A stretch of 64,000 nt of DNA, taken from the NCBI RefSeq assembly GCF_036452155.1, contig NZ_JAWJZY010000001.1, one strand, 5' to 3'. This DNA comes from Sorlinia euscelidii. Its GTDB lineage: Bacteria; Pseudomonadota; Alphaproteobacteria; Acetobacterales; Acetobacteraceae. A program made the position numbers and the translations under genes. Shown here in pieces: positions 55,815 to 64,000 of this stretch. The notes beneath the pieces are model-generated. The model was not told where the DNA came from. It did no database searches and worked only from the letters and a program-made list of their open reading frames with translations. How positions within the stretch are numbered: position 1 is the first letter of the stretch; every line of letters begins with the position of its first letter.

Positions 55815-57463
55815 TCACATCCCGGCAGGGTAATTGGGGCCGCCACCACCTTCAGGTGGACGCCAATCAATGTTTTGTTCAGGATCTTTAATATCACAGC
55901 TTTTACAATGAACACAGTTCTGCGCATTAATTTGAAGAGCGCGTCCCTCCGGGACTTCAATCGTTTCATAAACGCCGGCAGGGCAATAACGGGTTTCGGG
56001 ACAATCGTAAAAGTCGCGATTTACCGCCTTCCACAGCGCTTCATCGCGCAGTTTGAGGTGAACGGGCTGACCCTCCTCATGATTTGTGCCGGATAGATAG
56101 ACGGAGGATGTCAGGTCAAAAGTAAGTGAGCCATCCGGTTTGGGGTAAGGGATGGCCTTGCTGGTGGCTGCTGGTTGAAGTGAAATATTGTCGGGATGTC
56201 GATGATGCAGCGTCCAGGGCGCGCGTCCACGGAATAGAAGCGTATCAAGCCCGGCATAGATGGCGCCCAGCCGCGTGCCCCACCGCGCGAAAGCGGGCCT
56301 GAAATTCCGCGCCTTATAAAGCTCATCAGCGAGCCAGCTCTTTTCCAGACGTGCATTGAGATCAGACGTTGCGACGCGCCCCCCCGGCGCGTCAAGCACC
56401 GAAGCGGCTTCTTCCGCTGCCAGCATGCCGGATTTCATGGCTGTGTGCGTGCCCTTGATTTTAGGCACGTTGAGGAACCCCGCCGTGTCGCCGGTCAGCA
56501 TACCACCGGGAAAAGAGAGGCGTGGGATGGATTGAAACCCGCCCTCAGACAAAGCCCGTGCACCGTAAATCAATCGACGCCCATTTTTGAAATGTTCGGC
56601 AAAAGCGGGATGGGTCTTGACGCGCTGCATTTCCTGAAAAGGGGAAAGATAGGGGTTTTGATAATCGAGTCCGACAACAAAGCCGAACGAGACCAGATTT
56701 TCGCCGAAATGATAGAGGAAGGCGCCACCATAGGTCTGATCATCAAGGGGCCAGCCGAAACTATGCTGGACAAAGCCGGGACGGTGCTGCTCAGGCGGCA
56801 CTTCCCACACTTCCTTGACGCCAAGACCGTACGTCTGCGGGTCGACATTCTCTCGCAGATGATATCGCGCCATAATGGCTTTGGTGACCGACCCGCGCGC
56901 GCCTTCCGCAAGGATCGTCTGTCGCGCGCGAAGGATCATACCTGGCGCGTATTGCGGCCCTGGCTGACCGTCGCGGCCAACACCCATATCCCGACAATGA
57001 CGCCGCATAAACGGTCATCTTCAATAAGCGGGGTGGCGGCGGCAAAGCCGGGATAGATTTCGACGCCCAGTGCTTCCGCCTGTTCGGCCAGAAAGCGGCA
57101 GAAACTGCCAAGACTGACGACGTAATTGCCATGATTTGACAGGGCTGGCATGAGTCGCTCGAAGAATGGCAGAGCGAAGGCGCGCTCCTCCGTCAGGAAG
57201 AAAAACTTTTCAGAACTTACCTGCGTCTGTAGAGGGGCGTCGAGGTCGCGCCAATCAGGGAGGAGCTCATCCAGGCTGCGTGATTCAATTACCGCGCCGG
57301 AGACGATGTGCGCCCCGACCTCACTCCCTTTTTCAAGCACGCAGACGGAAGCCTCGGGTTTGAGCTGCTTCAGGCGGATCGCGGCGGATAGACCGGCAGG
57401 ACCGGCGCCGACGATCAGCACGTCAAATGACATTTCCTCCCGCTCAATTTCAGATGTCGTCAT
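55815..57463 (-). CDS. Electron transfer flavoprotein-ubiquinone oxidoreductase, frameshifted in this sequence
   Basis: Membrane-associated FAD/[4Fe-4S] enzyme that passes electrons from ETF to ubiquinone. The first frame (57463 to about 56992) has FDVLIVGAGPAGLSAAIRLK, AHIVSGAVIESRSLDELLPD and ends DRLCGVIVG. The second continues DMGVGRDGQPGPQYAPGMIL to 55815 and contains the conserved RPAFARWGTRLGAIYAGLDT and the cluster CPAGVYE with CVHCKSCDIKDPEQNIDW at the C-terminus. One G added to the GGG at 56990-56992 (coding strand) gives 549 residues, the family length. Broken as written, yet the intact ETF genes next to it suggest it works. Confidence 0.93.
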
Positions 57464-57478
57464 CGGTTGCGCAACCTT

Positions 57479-58198
57479 TCACGTTGTCTCACAACGTTGA
57501 TAAGTCCAGTAAAACGGAACACGCCCCTCCCGCAACGCCTTGCTTTCATATCGTGTTGCGGACCACCCGTCCGGGCGTTCACCTTCAGCGTAAGCGACGC
57601 GCTTAAAGGCTTTTTGTGAGGCCATCACCTCTTGCACCCATGCCTGATAAACAGGATGGTCGCTTGCGATGCGCCATTCAGCGCCCGGACGCATGGTGCG
57701 GGCCAGAAGCGCGATGTTGTCCGGGTGGACAAAGCGCCTTTTTGCGTGACGCGCCTTCGGCCATGGGTCAGGAAACATCAGGTAGACGCGGTCGAGACAG
57801 GCGTCAGGCAGAGCGCGCAAAAGCAGGCGCGCATCCTCGGGCCACAGGCGCAGGTGATCAGGTGGCGGCGCTTTCGCCTCCTGCCCCTCCGGCACGAGGC
57901 GGGAGAGGAGAGAACACAGGCCGTTTTCAAAAACTTCGGACGCGATATAGAGGCAATCCGGGTGGGCTTCGGATTGCGCCAATGCGTGCTCACCACCGCC
58001 AAACCCGATTTCGAGAAAGATGTTGTTTGTCGGCGCGGCATTGAAGGCGCCACGCGGCGCTGTCGCCTGATCTGCCGTCAGGCGGAAACGCGGCAGCGCC
58101 TCATCAAGAAGGCGCTGCTGACGGGGCCGCAGGGAGTAAATTCGCGGCCGACCATAAAGTTTGTCAGGTTGCGGTTTGCAAAGAGATTTGATCAGCAC
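57479..58198 (-). CDS. trmB: tRNA (guanine-N7-)-methyltransferase
   Basis: The 239-residue SAM-dependent enzyme makes m7G46 in tRNA. Motifs are LEIGFGGGEHALAQSEAHPD (SAM site), ASEVFENGLCSLLSRL, YLMFPDPWPKARHAKRRFVH (catalytic/tRNA region, PDPWxKxRHxKRR) and IASDHPVYQAW. The start is GTG six bases after the metK stop, so it is cotranscribed with the gene that makes its cofactor. The usual C-terminal TRYESKALREGRVPFYW is complete. Confidence 0.95.
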   Translation of the reverse strand: MLIKSLCKPQPDKLYGRPRIYSLRPRQQRLLDEALPRFRLTADQATAPRGAFNAAPTNNIFLEIGFGGGEHALAQSEAHPDCLYIASEVFENGLCSLLSRLVPEGQEAKAPPPDHLRLWPEDARLLLRALPDACLDRVYLMFPDPWPKARHAKRRFVHPDNIALLARTMRPGAEWRIASDHPVYQAWVQEVMASQKAFKRVAYAEGERPDGWSATRYESKALREGRVPFYWTYQRCETT

Positions 58199-58204
58199 AG
58201 GGCC

Positions 58205-59392
58205 TCAACGATTAAAAGCCCGCCGCAGGTCATCGACCAGATCCGTCTGCTCCCACGTAAAATTATCCAGCGCCGGGTCAGGGATACGCCCGAAATGGCC
58301 GTATGCCGAAGTTGGCGCGTAAATGGGCCGGTTAAGGCGCAGATGCTCCCGAATGCCGCGTGGTGACAGATTGACCATCTGATACAACACGTCCCCGAGG
58401 CGCGCCTCATCGACATCCTTGCCGGTCCCGTCCAGATCAACATAGACGGAGAGTGGCTTGGACACGCCGATCGCGTAACTGAGCTGGATCGTGCAGCGAT
58501 CAGCCAGATCAGCTGCGACGACATTTTTTGCCAGATAGCGCGCCGCATAAGCGGCGGAGCGATCCACCTTGGTGGGGTCTTTTCCGGAGAAGGCACCGCC
58601 GCCATGCGGGGCCGCGCCGCCATACGTGTCGACGATGATTTTACGACCGGTCAGCCCGGCATCACCATCCGGGCCCCCAATGACGAAATTGCCGGTCGGG
58701 TTAACGTAGAATTCCTCTTCCTTGCACATCCAGCCTTCAGGGAGAACTTCCCGCACGACAGTGCGCAGCATTTCACGAATGGTGTTCTGGCGCATGCCCT
58801 CAACATGTTGCGTTGAGATAACGACGGATGTCGCGGCAACCGGCTTACCCTCTACATAGCGAAGGGTCACCTGGCTTTTGGCATCAGGCAGAAGCCCATC
58901 CCCCCGCGCATCGCCGTTTTTACGATAATCACGGATCTTTTCGAGAATGGATTGCGCGTAGAAAAGCGGCGCGGGCATGAGGCGTTCCGTCTCACGTGTG
59001 GCGAAACCGAACATGATGCCCTGGTCTCCAGCACCCTCATCCTTATTGCCTTCACTATCCACGCCTTTGGCAATATCGACAGATTGCGCGTGGAGAAATG
59101 ACGTGATGTCGGCTGTTTTCCAGGAGAAACCCTCCTGATCATAACCAATATCGCGTATGGCGTCGCGCGCGCGCTCAACCAGCATGTCAGATGTCACGGA
59201 TGCCGGGCCACGGACCTCGCCCGCCAGGACGACGCGATTGGTCGTGCACATGGTTTCACACGCAACGCGCGCTTCAGGGTCAGCGCTGAGGAAAGTGTCC
59301 AGAACAGTATCGCTGATCCTGTCCGCGACCTTGTCCGGATGGCCTTCAGAAACGGATTCTGATGTGAAGAGAAAATCGCCGTAATTACGCAC
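58205..59392 (-). CDS. metK: S-adenosylmethionine synthetase
   Basis: The 395-residue enzyme makes SAM from methionine and ATP. Signatures are SESVSEGHPDKVADRISDTV (with Ala where most have Cys), GAGDQGIMFGFA, DTYGGAAPHGGGAFSGKDPT (the phosphate loop) and ARYLAKNVVAADLADRCTIQ. The start is GTG (GTGCGTAATTAC). No SAM-binding riboswitch of a type I know is visible in the upstream gap. Upstream lies dapB, whose terminator is in between, so metK has its own promoter in about 40 bases; trmB follows. Confidence 0.97.
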   Translation of the reverse strand: MRNYGDFLFTSESVSEGHPDKVADRISDTVLDTFLSADPEARVACETMCTTNRVVLAGEVRGPASVTSDMLVERARDAIRDIGYDQEGFSWKTADITSFLHAQSVDIAKGVDSEGNKDEGAGDQGIMFGFATRETERLMPAPLFYAQSILEKIRDYRKNGDARGDGLLPDAKSQVTLRYVEGKPVAATSVVISTQHVEGMRQNTIREMLRTVVREVLPEGWMCKEEEFYVNPTGNFVIGGPDGDAGLTGRKIIVDTYGGAAPHGGGAFSGKDPTKVDRSAAYAARYLAKNVVAADLADRCTIQLSYAIGVSKPLSVYVDLDGTGKDVDEARLGDVLYQMVNLSPRGIREHLRLNRPIYAPTSAYGHFGRIPDPALDNFTWEQTDLVDDLRRAFNR

Positions 59393-59433
59393 TCAGGGAC
59401 CTCGCAGGGAATGAGTGATGGACGGAGAAACGG

Positions 59434-59472
59434 CAAAAAGCCATCTCTCCAACGAAAAATGGAGAGACTGGC
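59434..59472 (-). terminator. Rho-independent terminator after dapB, upstream of metK
   Basis: On the minus strand GCCAGTCTCTCCA pairs with TGGAGAGATGGC (plus 59460-59472 with 59440-59451, one bulged base), loop of eight, followed by five T (plus 59434-59438). It lies 48 bases past the dapB stop and 42 before the metK start, so it separates the two genes. It could also act as an attenuator of metK if transcription starts farther upstream. Confidence 0.85.
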
Positions 59473-59519
59473 TTGGCGGAATTGCTTGAACGGGTCAAGG
59501 GTAATTCTGACAAATTATT

Positions 59520-60260
59520 TTATTTGTATATATCCGTCATATTGAACAGACCAGCGGACTGGTTGTGCAACCACAATGCTGCATTGACGGCGCCGCGGGC
59601 AAAAACCCGTCGGTCAAAAGCGCGGTGGCTGATGGTAATCTGTTCATCACCCGAAGTAAAAATCACGCTGTGCTCACCGACTATTTGTCCGGCGCGCAGT
59701 TCCGCAAAACCGATCTGGCCTGTCTGACGCGGGCCGGAAGGGTCGTAACGGGCGACATCCTCCAATTTGACGCCGCGACCCGACGCAATAGCCGCGCCCA
59801 CCGCTTTCGCCGTGCCGGACGGCGCGTCGATTTTCTGCCGGTGATGAATGTCCGTCACGTCCACATCGTAATCATCCGCTGGCAGAGCAGCGGAAAGCTG
59901 ACGGGCAATGTCGAGCAGCAGGTTCAGGCCGGGGGAGAAGTTCGCCGCTCGTAGGACGGGGATATGTTTTGCAGCGTCAGCAATCACAGCTTCTTCAGCC
60001 GCATCCATCCCGGTCGTGCCGATAACCCAGGCACATTGATGGCGGATGAGGTCACGCGCGTGATCCGGGATCAATGCATGGTGACTGACATCGATGATGA
60101 CGTCCGAACACGCGGCGAGGCGGCCAGGCTCGGAGAAGATATTTTCCGCTGCATTCTCCGTTCGCGACGTCCCGCCCGAGAGGGTCAGGCTTCGCGCCCG
60201 CACTTCCTCTGCGCAAAGTCGACCCAGACGGCCTGTGATGCCTGCAACACCGATGCGCAT
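59520..60260 (-). CDS. dapB: 4-hydroxy-tetrahydrodipicolinate reductase
   Basis: From the ATG at 60260 the product has 246 residues and starts MRIGVAGITGRLGRLCAEEV, the NAD(P)H site. The substrate/catalytic motif DIHHRQKIDAPSGTAKAVG carries the His and Lys of the active site. It makes tetrahydrodipicolinate for lysine and diaminopimelate, hence peptidoglycan. A longer frame to 60356 runs into dnaJ and was rejected: 60260 is four bases after the dnaJ stop with the ribosome site GGAAGG, shared with the end of dnaJ. It is therefore cotranscribed with dnaJ. Confidence 0.95.
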   Translation of the reverse strand: MRIGVAGITGRLGRLCAEEVRARSLTLSGGTSRTENAAENIFSEPGRLAACSDVIIDVSHHALIPDHARDLIRHQCAWVIGTTGMDAAEEAVIADAAKHIPVLRAANFSPGLNLLLDIARQLSAALPADDYDVDVTDIHHRQKIDAPSGTAKAVGAAIASGRGVKLEDVARYDPSGPRQTGQIGFAELRAGQIVGEHSVIFTSGDEQITISHRAFDRRVFARGAVNAALWLHNQSAGLFNMTDIYK

Positions 60261-60264
60261 GGTT

Positions 60265-61398
60265 TTACCTTCCGTCGAAAAATTCTTTGACTTTGGAGAA
60301 AAAACCTGTGCTTTCCGGATTGGCCTGTGCCTGGTTCTCGCCCGCTTCTTCCTCAAAAGCCTCCAGCAGCTCGCGCTGACGTTTCGTCAGATGGCGCGGC
60401 GTCTCAACAGCAAGCTGAAGATACATATCCCCGCGCGACGATGACCTCAGCACGGAGAACCCTTTGCCTTTAAGGCGGAAATGATCGCCCGCCTGACTAC
60501 CTGCCGGGATTTTGACCTTGGCGCGAGAGCCGTCAATGACGGGCACCTCAATTTCCGCCCCCAGAGCGGCCTGCGCCATACGCAGCGGAAGTCGACAATG
60601 AATATTCGCCCCCTCACGATGGAAGAGCGCATGGTTGGCGACCGCAATATGCAGATACAGATCCCCGGCCTGCCCGCCCCGGCCACCGGCCTCGCCTTCA
60701 CCGGTGACGCGCATGCGTGTGCCGTCTTCAATCCCTGCCGGGATATCAATTTCTAGCTCACGCTGCGTCGGCGTCGTGCCGGCACCCTGACATTTTTTGC
60801 AGGGGTCGGAAATGACGTTGCCTGTGCCGTGACATGTCGGGCAGGGGCGTTCCACCAGGAAAAAACCCTGCTGCGCCCTGACCGCGCCCGCGCCATGACA
60901 TGTCGGGCATTGCACACTGCCCTTATTCGGGTCCGCGGACCCTCGGCCCGAGCAAGACTCACATGTGACGCGTGTCGCGTATTTGACGGTCTTCTTGACG
61001 CCGGAAAAGGCTTCGGTCAGAGAGATATGAATCTGTGTCTGGACATCATTGCCCGACCTCTGACGCGTGCGGCGCCGGCCGCCGCCCATCATATCGCCGA
61101 ACATATCGAAAATATCTTCAAACCCGCCTGCGCCGAAACCGCCAAACCCGCCGCCACCGCCCATGCTGCCATCGAAGGCCGCATGTCCGTAACGGTCATA
61201 GGCGGCCCGCTTCTGCTCATCCTTCAGGACGTCGTAAGCCTCATTGACCTGCTTGAATTTATGTTCAGCCTCCGCATCCCCCGCATTACGATCGGGGTGA
61301 AAGCGCATCGCCATTTTGCGATAGGCTGTTTTGAGCTCAGCCTGCGATGCGGTGCGGGTGACCTCTAACACCTCATAATAATCCACTTTGGTGGCCAT
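60265..61398 (-). CDS. dnaJ: Chaperone protein DnaJ
   Basis: The 377-residue co-chaperone stimulates the DnaK ATPase. The J domain has YYEVLEVTRTASQAELKTAY and HPD in MRFHPDRNAG. The Gly/Phe-rich linker (GGGGGFGGFGAGGFEDIFDM) follows. The zinc-binding domain has four repeats (CESCSGRG, CPTCHGAG, CPTCHGTG, CKKCQGAG), then the substrate-binding C-terminal domains. The first CXXCXGXG repeat is CESCSGRG, intact. It lies 189 bases downstream of dnaK. Confidence 0.97.
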   Translation of the reverse strand: MATKVDYYEVLEVTRTASQAELKTAYRKMAMRFHPDRNAGDAEAEHKFKQVNEAYDVLKDEQKRAAYDRYGHAAFDGSMGGGGGFGGFGAGGFEDIFDMFGDMMGGGRRRTRQRSGNDVQTQIHISLTEAFSGVKKTVKYATRVTCESCSGRGSADPNKGSVQCPTCHGAGAVRAQQGFFLVERPCPTCHGTGNVISDPCKKCQGAGTTPTQRELEIDIPAGIEDGTRMRVTGEGEAGGRGGQAGDLYLHIAVANHALFHREGANIHCRLPLRMAQAALGAEIEVPVIDGSRAKVKIPAGSQAGDHFRLKGKGFSVLRSSSRGDMYLQLAVETPRHLTKRQRELLEAFEEEAGENQAQANPESTGFFSKVKEFFDGR

Positions 61399-61587
61399 GG
61401 AATCCTCTGTCAGGCGCGTCTTGGCATCGTGTCTCGCCAGGAAGTCTCAAAGCCCGGGATGATATCAATCAGGTCGCGTTCAACCCGGGACGGTAAAAAT
61501 AATGCTGCCTGAAGCGGCATGCCCGCCCTTCCCAGGAAAGACGGGCACGCCACTTCAATCAAATCACGGATGATCTCCCGCGATGGC
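61399..61587. other. dnaK-dnaJ intergenic region with a hairpin
   Basis: 189 bases without a gene. An inverted repeat GGCATGCCCG / CGGGCACGCC (about 61517-61526 with 61541-61550, one mismatch) has no adjacent T tract. It could slow polymerase or set the stoichiometry of dnaK to dnaJ mRNA. Confidence 0.4.
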
Positions 61588-63498
61588 TCAGCTTTTTTTG
61601 CTGTCGTCAACATCCTCAAAGTCAGCATCGACAACATTATCGTCCGGCTTTGCCTCACCTGATGACGCGTTTTCCGCAGCGCCTTCCTCTGACTGGGAAG
61701 CCGCATAAGCTGCCTGACCGATCTTCATCGCAGCCTGGGTGAGGCGCTCTGTCGCGGATTTCAACGCTTCAGGGTCTGTGCCATCGACGGCTTCACGCAC
61801 GGCGGTGACCGCGGCTTCCGCTTCTGCTTTATCCGCTTCGGGAAGCTTATCACCCGTTTCGGAAATCGACTTTTCCGTCTGATGGATCAGCGCTTCCGCA
61901 TTATTGCGCAATTCCACCATTTCACGCTTGGCTTTATCTGCCGCCGCATTCGCCTCAGCATCCTTCACCATGCGGTCAATATCTGTGTCCGAAAGCCCGC
62001 CCGAGGCCTGGATTTTGATCTGCTGTTCCTTACCGGTTGCCTGATCCTTAGCGGAGACATTGACGATACCATTCGCATCAATATCGAATGTCACTTCAAT
62101 CTGCGGCACACCGCGCGGGGCGGGCGTAATGCCGGTCAGGTCAAAATTGCCGAGCAGTTTATTATCCGCGGCCATCTCACGCTCACCCTGGAAGACCTTG
62201 ATGGTGACAGCACTCTGATTATCTTCAGCCGTGGAGAAGACCTGGCTCTTCTTTGTCGGGATCGTCGTATTACGGTCGATCAGACGGGTGAAAATACCGC
62301 CCTTCGTCTCAATGCCGAGTGAGAGCGGCGTGACATCCAGAAGCAGAACATCCTTGACGTCACCTTTCAGGACAGCGCCCTGAATAGCGGCACCAATCGC
62401 GACAACCTCATCCGGATTGACGTTACGGGCCGGGTCCTTCCCGAAGAACTGCTTCACCGTGTCGATGACTTTCGGCATACGCGTCATACCGCCGACGAGA
62501 ATGACCTCATCAATCTCATTGGCGCTGATCGCGGCATCTTTCAACGCAGCCCGACACGGGCCCAACGTGCGCTCAATCAGATCATCCACCAGGCTTTCCA
62601 GCTTGGCGCGAGACAATTTGACGACGAGATGTTTCGGGCCGGACGCATCTGCCGTGATGAAGGGCAGGTTGATTTCCGTCTCCTTGGAGGAGGAAAGCTC
62701 AATCTTCGCTTTTTCAGCGGCTTCCTTCAGGCGCTGCAACGCAAGTTTGTCGCCGCGCAGGTCAATGCCCTGATCGCGTTTGAATTCATCGGCGAGGAAA
62801 CCGATGATGCGGTTATCAAAGTCCTCACCACCGAGGAACGTATCGCCATTGGTCGATTTGACCTCAATCACGCCATCGGAAATCTCGAGCACCGAAATAT
62901 CAAACGTGCCACCGCCAAGGTCATAGACGGCGACCGTGCCGGAATCACGTTTGCCAAGGCCGTAAGCCAGGGCGGCCGCTGTTGGCTCATTAATGATGCG
63001 CAGGACTTCAAGCCCGGCGATCCGACCCGCATCGCGCGTGGCCTGGCGTTGCGCGTCATTAAAGTACGCCGGGACGGTGATGACAGCCTGGGCGACTTTC
63101 TCTCCCAGATAGGCCTCCGCCGTTTCCTTCATTTTGCCGAGGACAAAGGCGGAAATCTGTGACGGTGCGTATTTCTCACCGCGCGCCTCGACCCACGCAT
63201 CGCCATTCTCACCTTTGACGATCTCGTAAGGCACCATCGCCTTGTCTTTTTCAACGGTCGGATCGCTGTAGCTGCGCCCGATCAGGCGTTTAACGGCATA
63301 AAGCGTGTTGGAAGGATTGGTGACAGCCTGACGCTTCGCGGCCTGACCGACAAGGCGCTCCCCATTGTCGGAAAATGCGACCATGGATGGCGTCGTGCGC
63401 GCGCCTTCGCTGTTCTCGATGACTTTACTCTCATCGCCCTCCCGGATCGCGACGCAGGAATTGGTCGTGCCGAGGTCGATACCGATAACTTTGCTCAT
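61588..63498 (-). CDS. dnaK: Chaperone protein DnaK (Hsp70)
   Basis: The 636-residue chaperone has the three Hsp70 signatures: IGIDLGTTNSCVA at the start, VYDLGGGTFDISVLE near residue 200 and EVILVGGMTRMPKVIDTV near residue 340. The linker VLLLDVTPLSLGIETKGG follows, then the substrate-binding beta domain and helical lid, and the C-terminal NVVDADFEDVDDSKKS. It binds unfolded proteins with DnaJ and GrpE, whose genes flank it. The ribosome site AAAGGAAG precedes the ATG. Confidence 0.98.
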   Translation of the reverse strand: MSKVIGIDLGTTNSCVAIREGDESKVIENSEGARTTPSMVAFSDNGERLVGQAAKRQAVTNPSNTLYAVKRLIGRSYSDPTVEKDKAMVPYEIVKGENGDAWVEARGEKYAPSQISAFVLGKMKETAEAYLGEKVAQAVITVPAYFNDAQRQATRDAGRIAGLEVLRIINEPTAAALAYGLGKRDSGTVAVYDLGGGTFDISVLEISDGVIEVKSTNGDTFLGGEDFDNRIIGFLADEFKRDQGIDLRGDKLALQRLKEAAEKAKIELSSSKETEINLPFITADASGPKHLVVKLSRAKLESLVDDLIERTLGPCRAALKDAAISANEIDEVILVGGMTRMPKVIDTVKQFFGKDPARNVNPDEVVAIGAAIQGAVLKGDVKDVLLLDVTPLSLGIETKGGIFTRLIDRNTTIPTKKSQVFSTAEDNQSAVTIKVFQGEREMAADNKLLGNFDLTGITPAPRGVPQIEVTFDIDANGIVNVSAKDQATGKEQQIKIQASGGLSDTDIDRMVKDAEANAAADKAKREMVELRNNAEALIHQTEKSISETGDKLPEADKAEAEAAVTAVREAVDGTDPEALKSATERLTQAAMKIGQAAYAASQSEEGAAENASSGEAKPDDNVVDADFEDVDDSKKS

Positions 63499-63565
63499 TT
63501 CTGCTTCCTTTCAGCGGTCACCACCAGCCCTGCAAGGCACCGATCATGACCCTTTGGTATAACGT

Positions 63566-63581
63566 TACGCTCCGGAGCGTA
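63566..63581. promoter_or_regulatory. Perfect 16-base palindrome in the dnaK leader
   Basis: TACGCTCCGGAGCGTA is completely self-complementary. It lies about 70 bases upstream of the dnaK start and just downstream of a promoter-like pair of hexamers. It may be an operator or a hairpin at the start of the mRNA. It is not the CIRCE element (TTAGCACTC-N9-GAGTGCTAA). Confidence 0.45.
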
Positions 63582-63592
63582 TCTGATACCGA

Positions 63593-63621
63593 ATTTTAAG
63601 AACCGTAAGGGGGAATTTCAA
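63593..63621 (-). promoter_or_regulatory. Candidate dnaK promoter
   Basis: On the minus strand TTGAAA (plus 63616-63621) and TAAAAT (plus 63593-63598) are separated by exactly 17 bases, an excellent sigma-70 spacing. The -35 also reads CTTGAAA, which overlaps the sigma-32 -35 consensus, but no sigma-32 -10 element fits. It lies in the grpE-dnaK gap, so dnaK can be transcribed separately from grpE. Confidence 0.5.
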
Positions 63622-63637
63622 GTCCCCGCCGCCGAAA

Positions 63638-64000
63638 TTAAGTGCTTTCACCACCCTCGGATTTGCCCTTGGAAACAACCACCATGGCGGGTTTCAGCAA
63701 CCTTCCATGCAATGTCCATGTCGGTGTCCAGGACTCAACCACTGTGCCGGGCGCGTGCTCAGCCGACTCAGTTTCCGCCATGGCCTGATGCAGATTGGCG
63801 TCGAAGTTCTTGCCTTTCGGGTGGTCGCAGGCAATTCCATGACGCTCAAGAATGCTGATGAACGATCTCTCCGTGCTCTCCAGCCCTTCACGCAGTTTCG
63901 AGAGGAGCGGGTCATCATTTTCTGACCGCGGCGGGAGTGAAGCGAGGCCGCGTTGCAGATTTTCAGCGGCTTCCACGACATCGCGGGCAAATTTCTGGAT
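63638..64000 (-). CDS. grpE: Nucleotide exchange factor GrpE, 5' end outside the window
   Basis: The C-terminal 120 residues are visible: KFARDVVEAAENLQRGLASL (end of the long helix), GLESTERSFISILERHGIAC and FDANLHQAMAETESAEHAPG, then the WTLHGRLLKPAMVVVSKGKS beta domain ending with a Gly/Glu-rich tail. GrpE releases ADP from DnaK. It is the gene upstream of dnaK on the same strand, 139 bases away. Confidence 0.95.
   Translation of the reverse strand: MQKFARDVVEAAENLQRGLASLPPRSENDDPLLSKLREGLESTERSFISILERHGIACDHPKGKNFDANLHQAMAETESAEHAPGTVVESWTPTWTLHGRLLKPAMVVVSKGKSEGGEST

Noticed and set aside
59393..59519. SAM riboswitch in front of metK
   Set aside because: No SAM-I, SAM-II or SAM/SAH pattern that I know is present; the only strong structure is an intrinsic terminator best explained as the end of dapB.
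1..64000. CRISPR arrays, insertion sequences, integrase-flanked islands or prophage
   Set aside because: No repeated spacers, transposase, integrase or phage structural genes were seen on either strand.

Overview
The window looks like a stretch of chromosome from an alphaproteobacterium, most probably an acetic acid bacterium (Acetobacteraceae). The grounds are a three-subunit FAD/Fe-S/triheme periplasmic dehydrogenase of the type these bacteria use for sugar and polyol oxidation, two Hint (Hedgehog/intein) domain proteins of the kind common in that family, and a hemE/maf junction that carries DnaA-box-like sites, which is where many alphaproteobacteria keep oriC. The genus cannot be fixed from sequence reading alone. 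Almost all genes are housekeeping or transport genes. I see no insertion sequence, prophage or CRISPR array.

Layout, left to right. 1-5246 (minus): an M3 metallopeptidase cut by the window edge, a TonB-dependent receptor and an outer-membrane barrel of the BBP2 type. 5479-10363 (plus): a HAD phosphatase, htpG, a structured leader and trpB-trpA. 10367-17270 (minus): an SBF-like transporter, the dehydrogenase operon (small subunit, GMC flavoprotein, triheme cytochrome c), a small coupled gene and tldD. 17642-30367 (mostly plus): glnA, a mannitol dehydrogenase family enzyme, a HAD phosphatase (minus), a Hint protein, a 54-residue protein, class II fructose-bisphosphate aldolase and putA. 30432-43078: a RidA-like protein, rapZ, a second Hint protein, an RND metal-type efflux operon, exbB-exbD-tonB behind a Fur-box-like site, and an AI-2E family permease. 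43272-48281: a MATE transporter, an S9 peptidase, DedA and an SDR. 48307-50886: hemE-HAD-hemJ on the minus strand and the putative replication origin. 50887-64000: maf, tRNA-Ala(GGC), a phosphohexomutase, a MerB-like protein, the ETF / ETF-quinone oxidoreductase cluster, metK-trmB, dapB, dnaJ, dnaK and the 3' part of grpE.

Functionally the window combines respiratory electron input (flavocytochrome dehydrogenase, PutA, ETF to ETF-QO), TonB-linked uptake energised by ExbBD, haem synthesis (HemE, HemJ), chaperones (HtpG, GrpE-DnaK-DnaJ) and nitrogen/amino-acid metabolism (GlnA, TrpAB, DapB, PutA, MetK).

The most striking property is technical or evolutionary. Eight genes (tldD, the mannitol dehydrogenase, fba, putA, the MATE transporter, the S9 peptidase, hemE and the ETF-QO gene) are broken by ten frameshifts. 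Every one is repaired by adding a single base, usually a G (C on the plus strand for minus-strand genes) in a short homopolymer. Because fba and hemE are normally indispensable, I read these as homopolymer under-calls in the sequence rather than true pseudogenes. I annotate each such gene at full length and note where the frame breaks.
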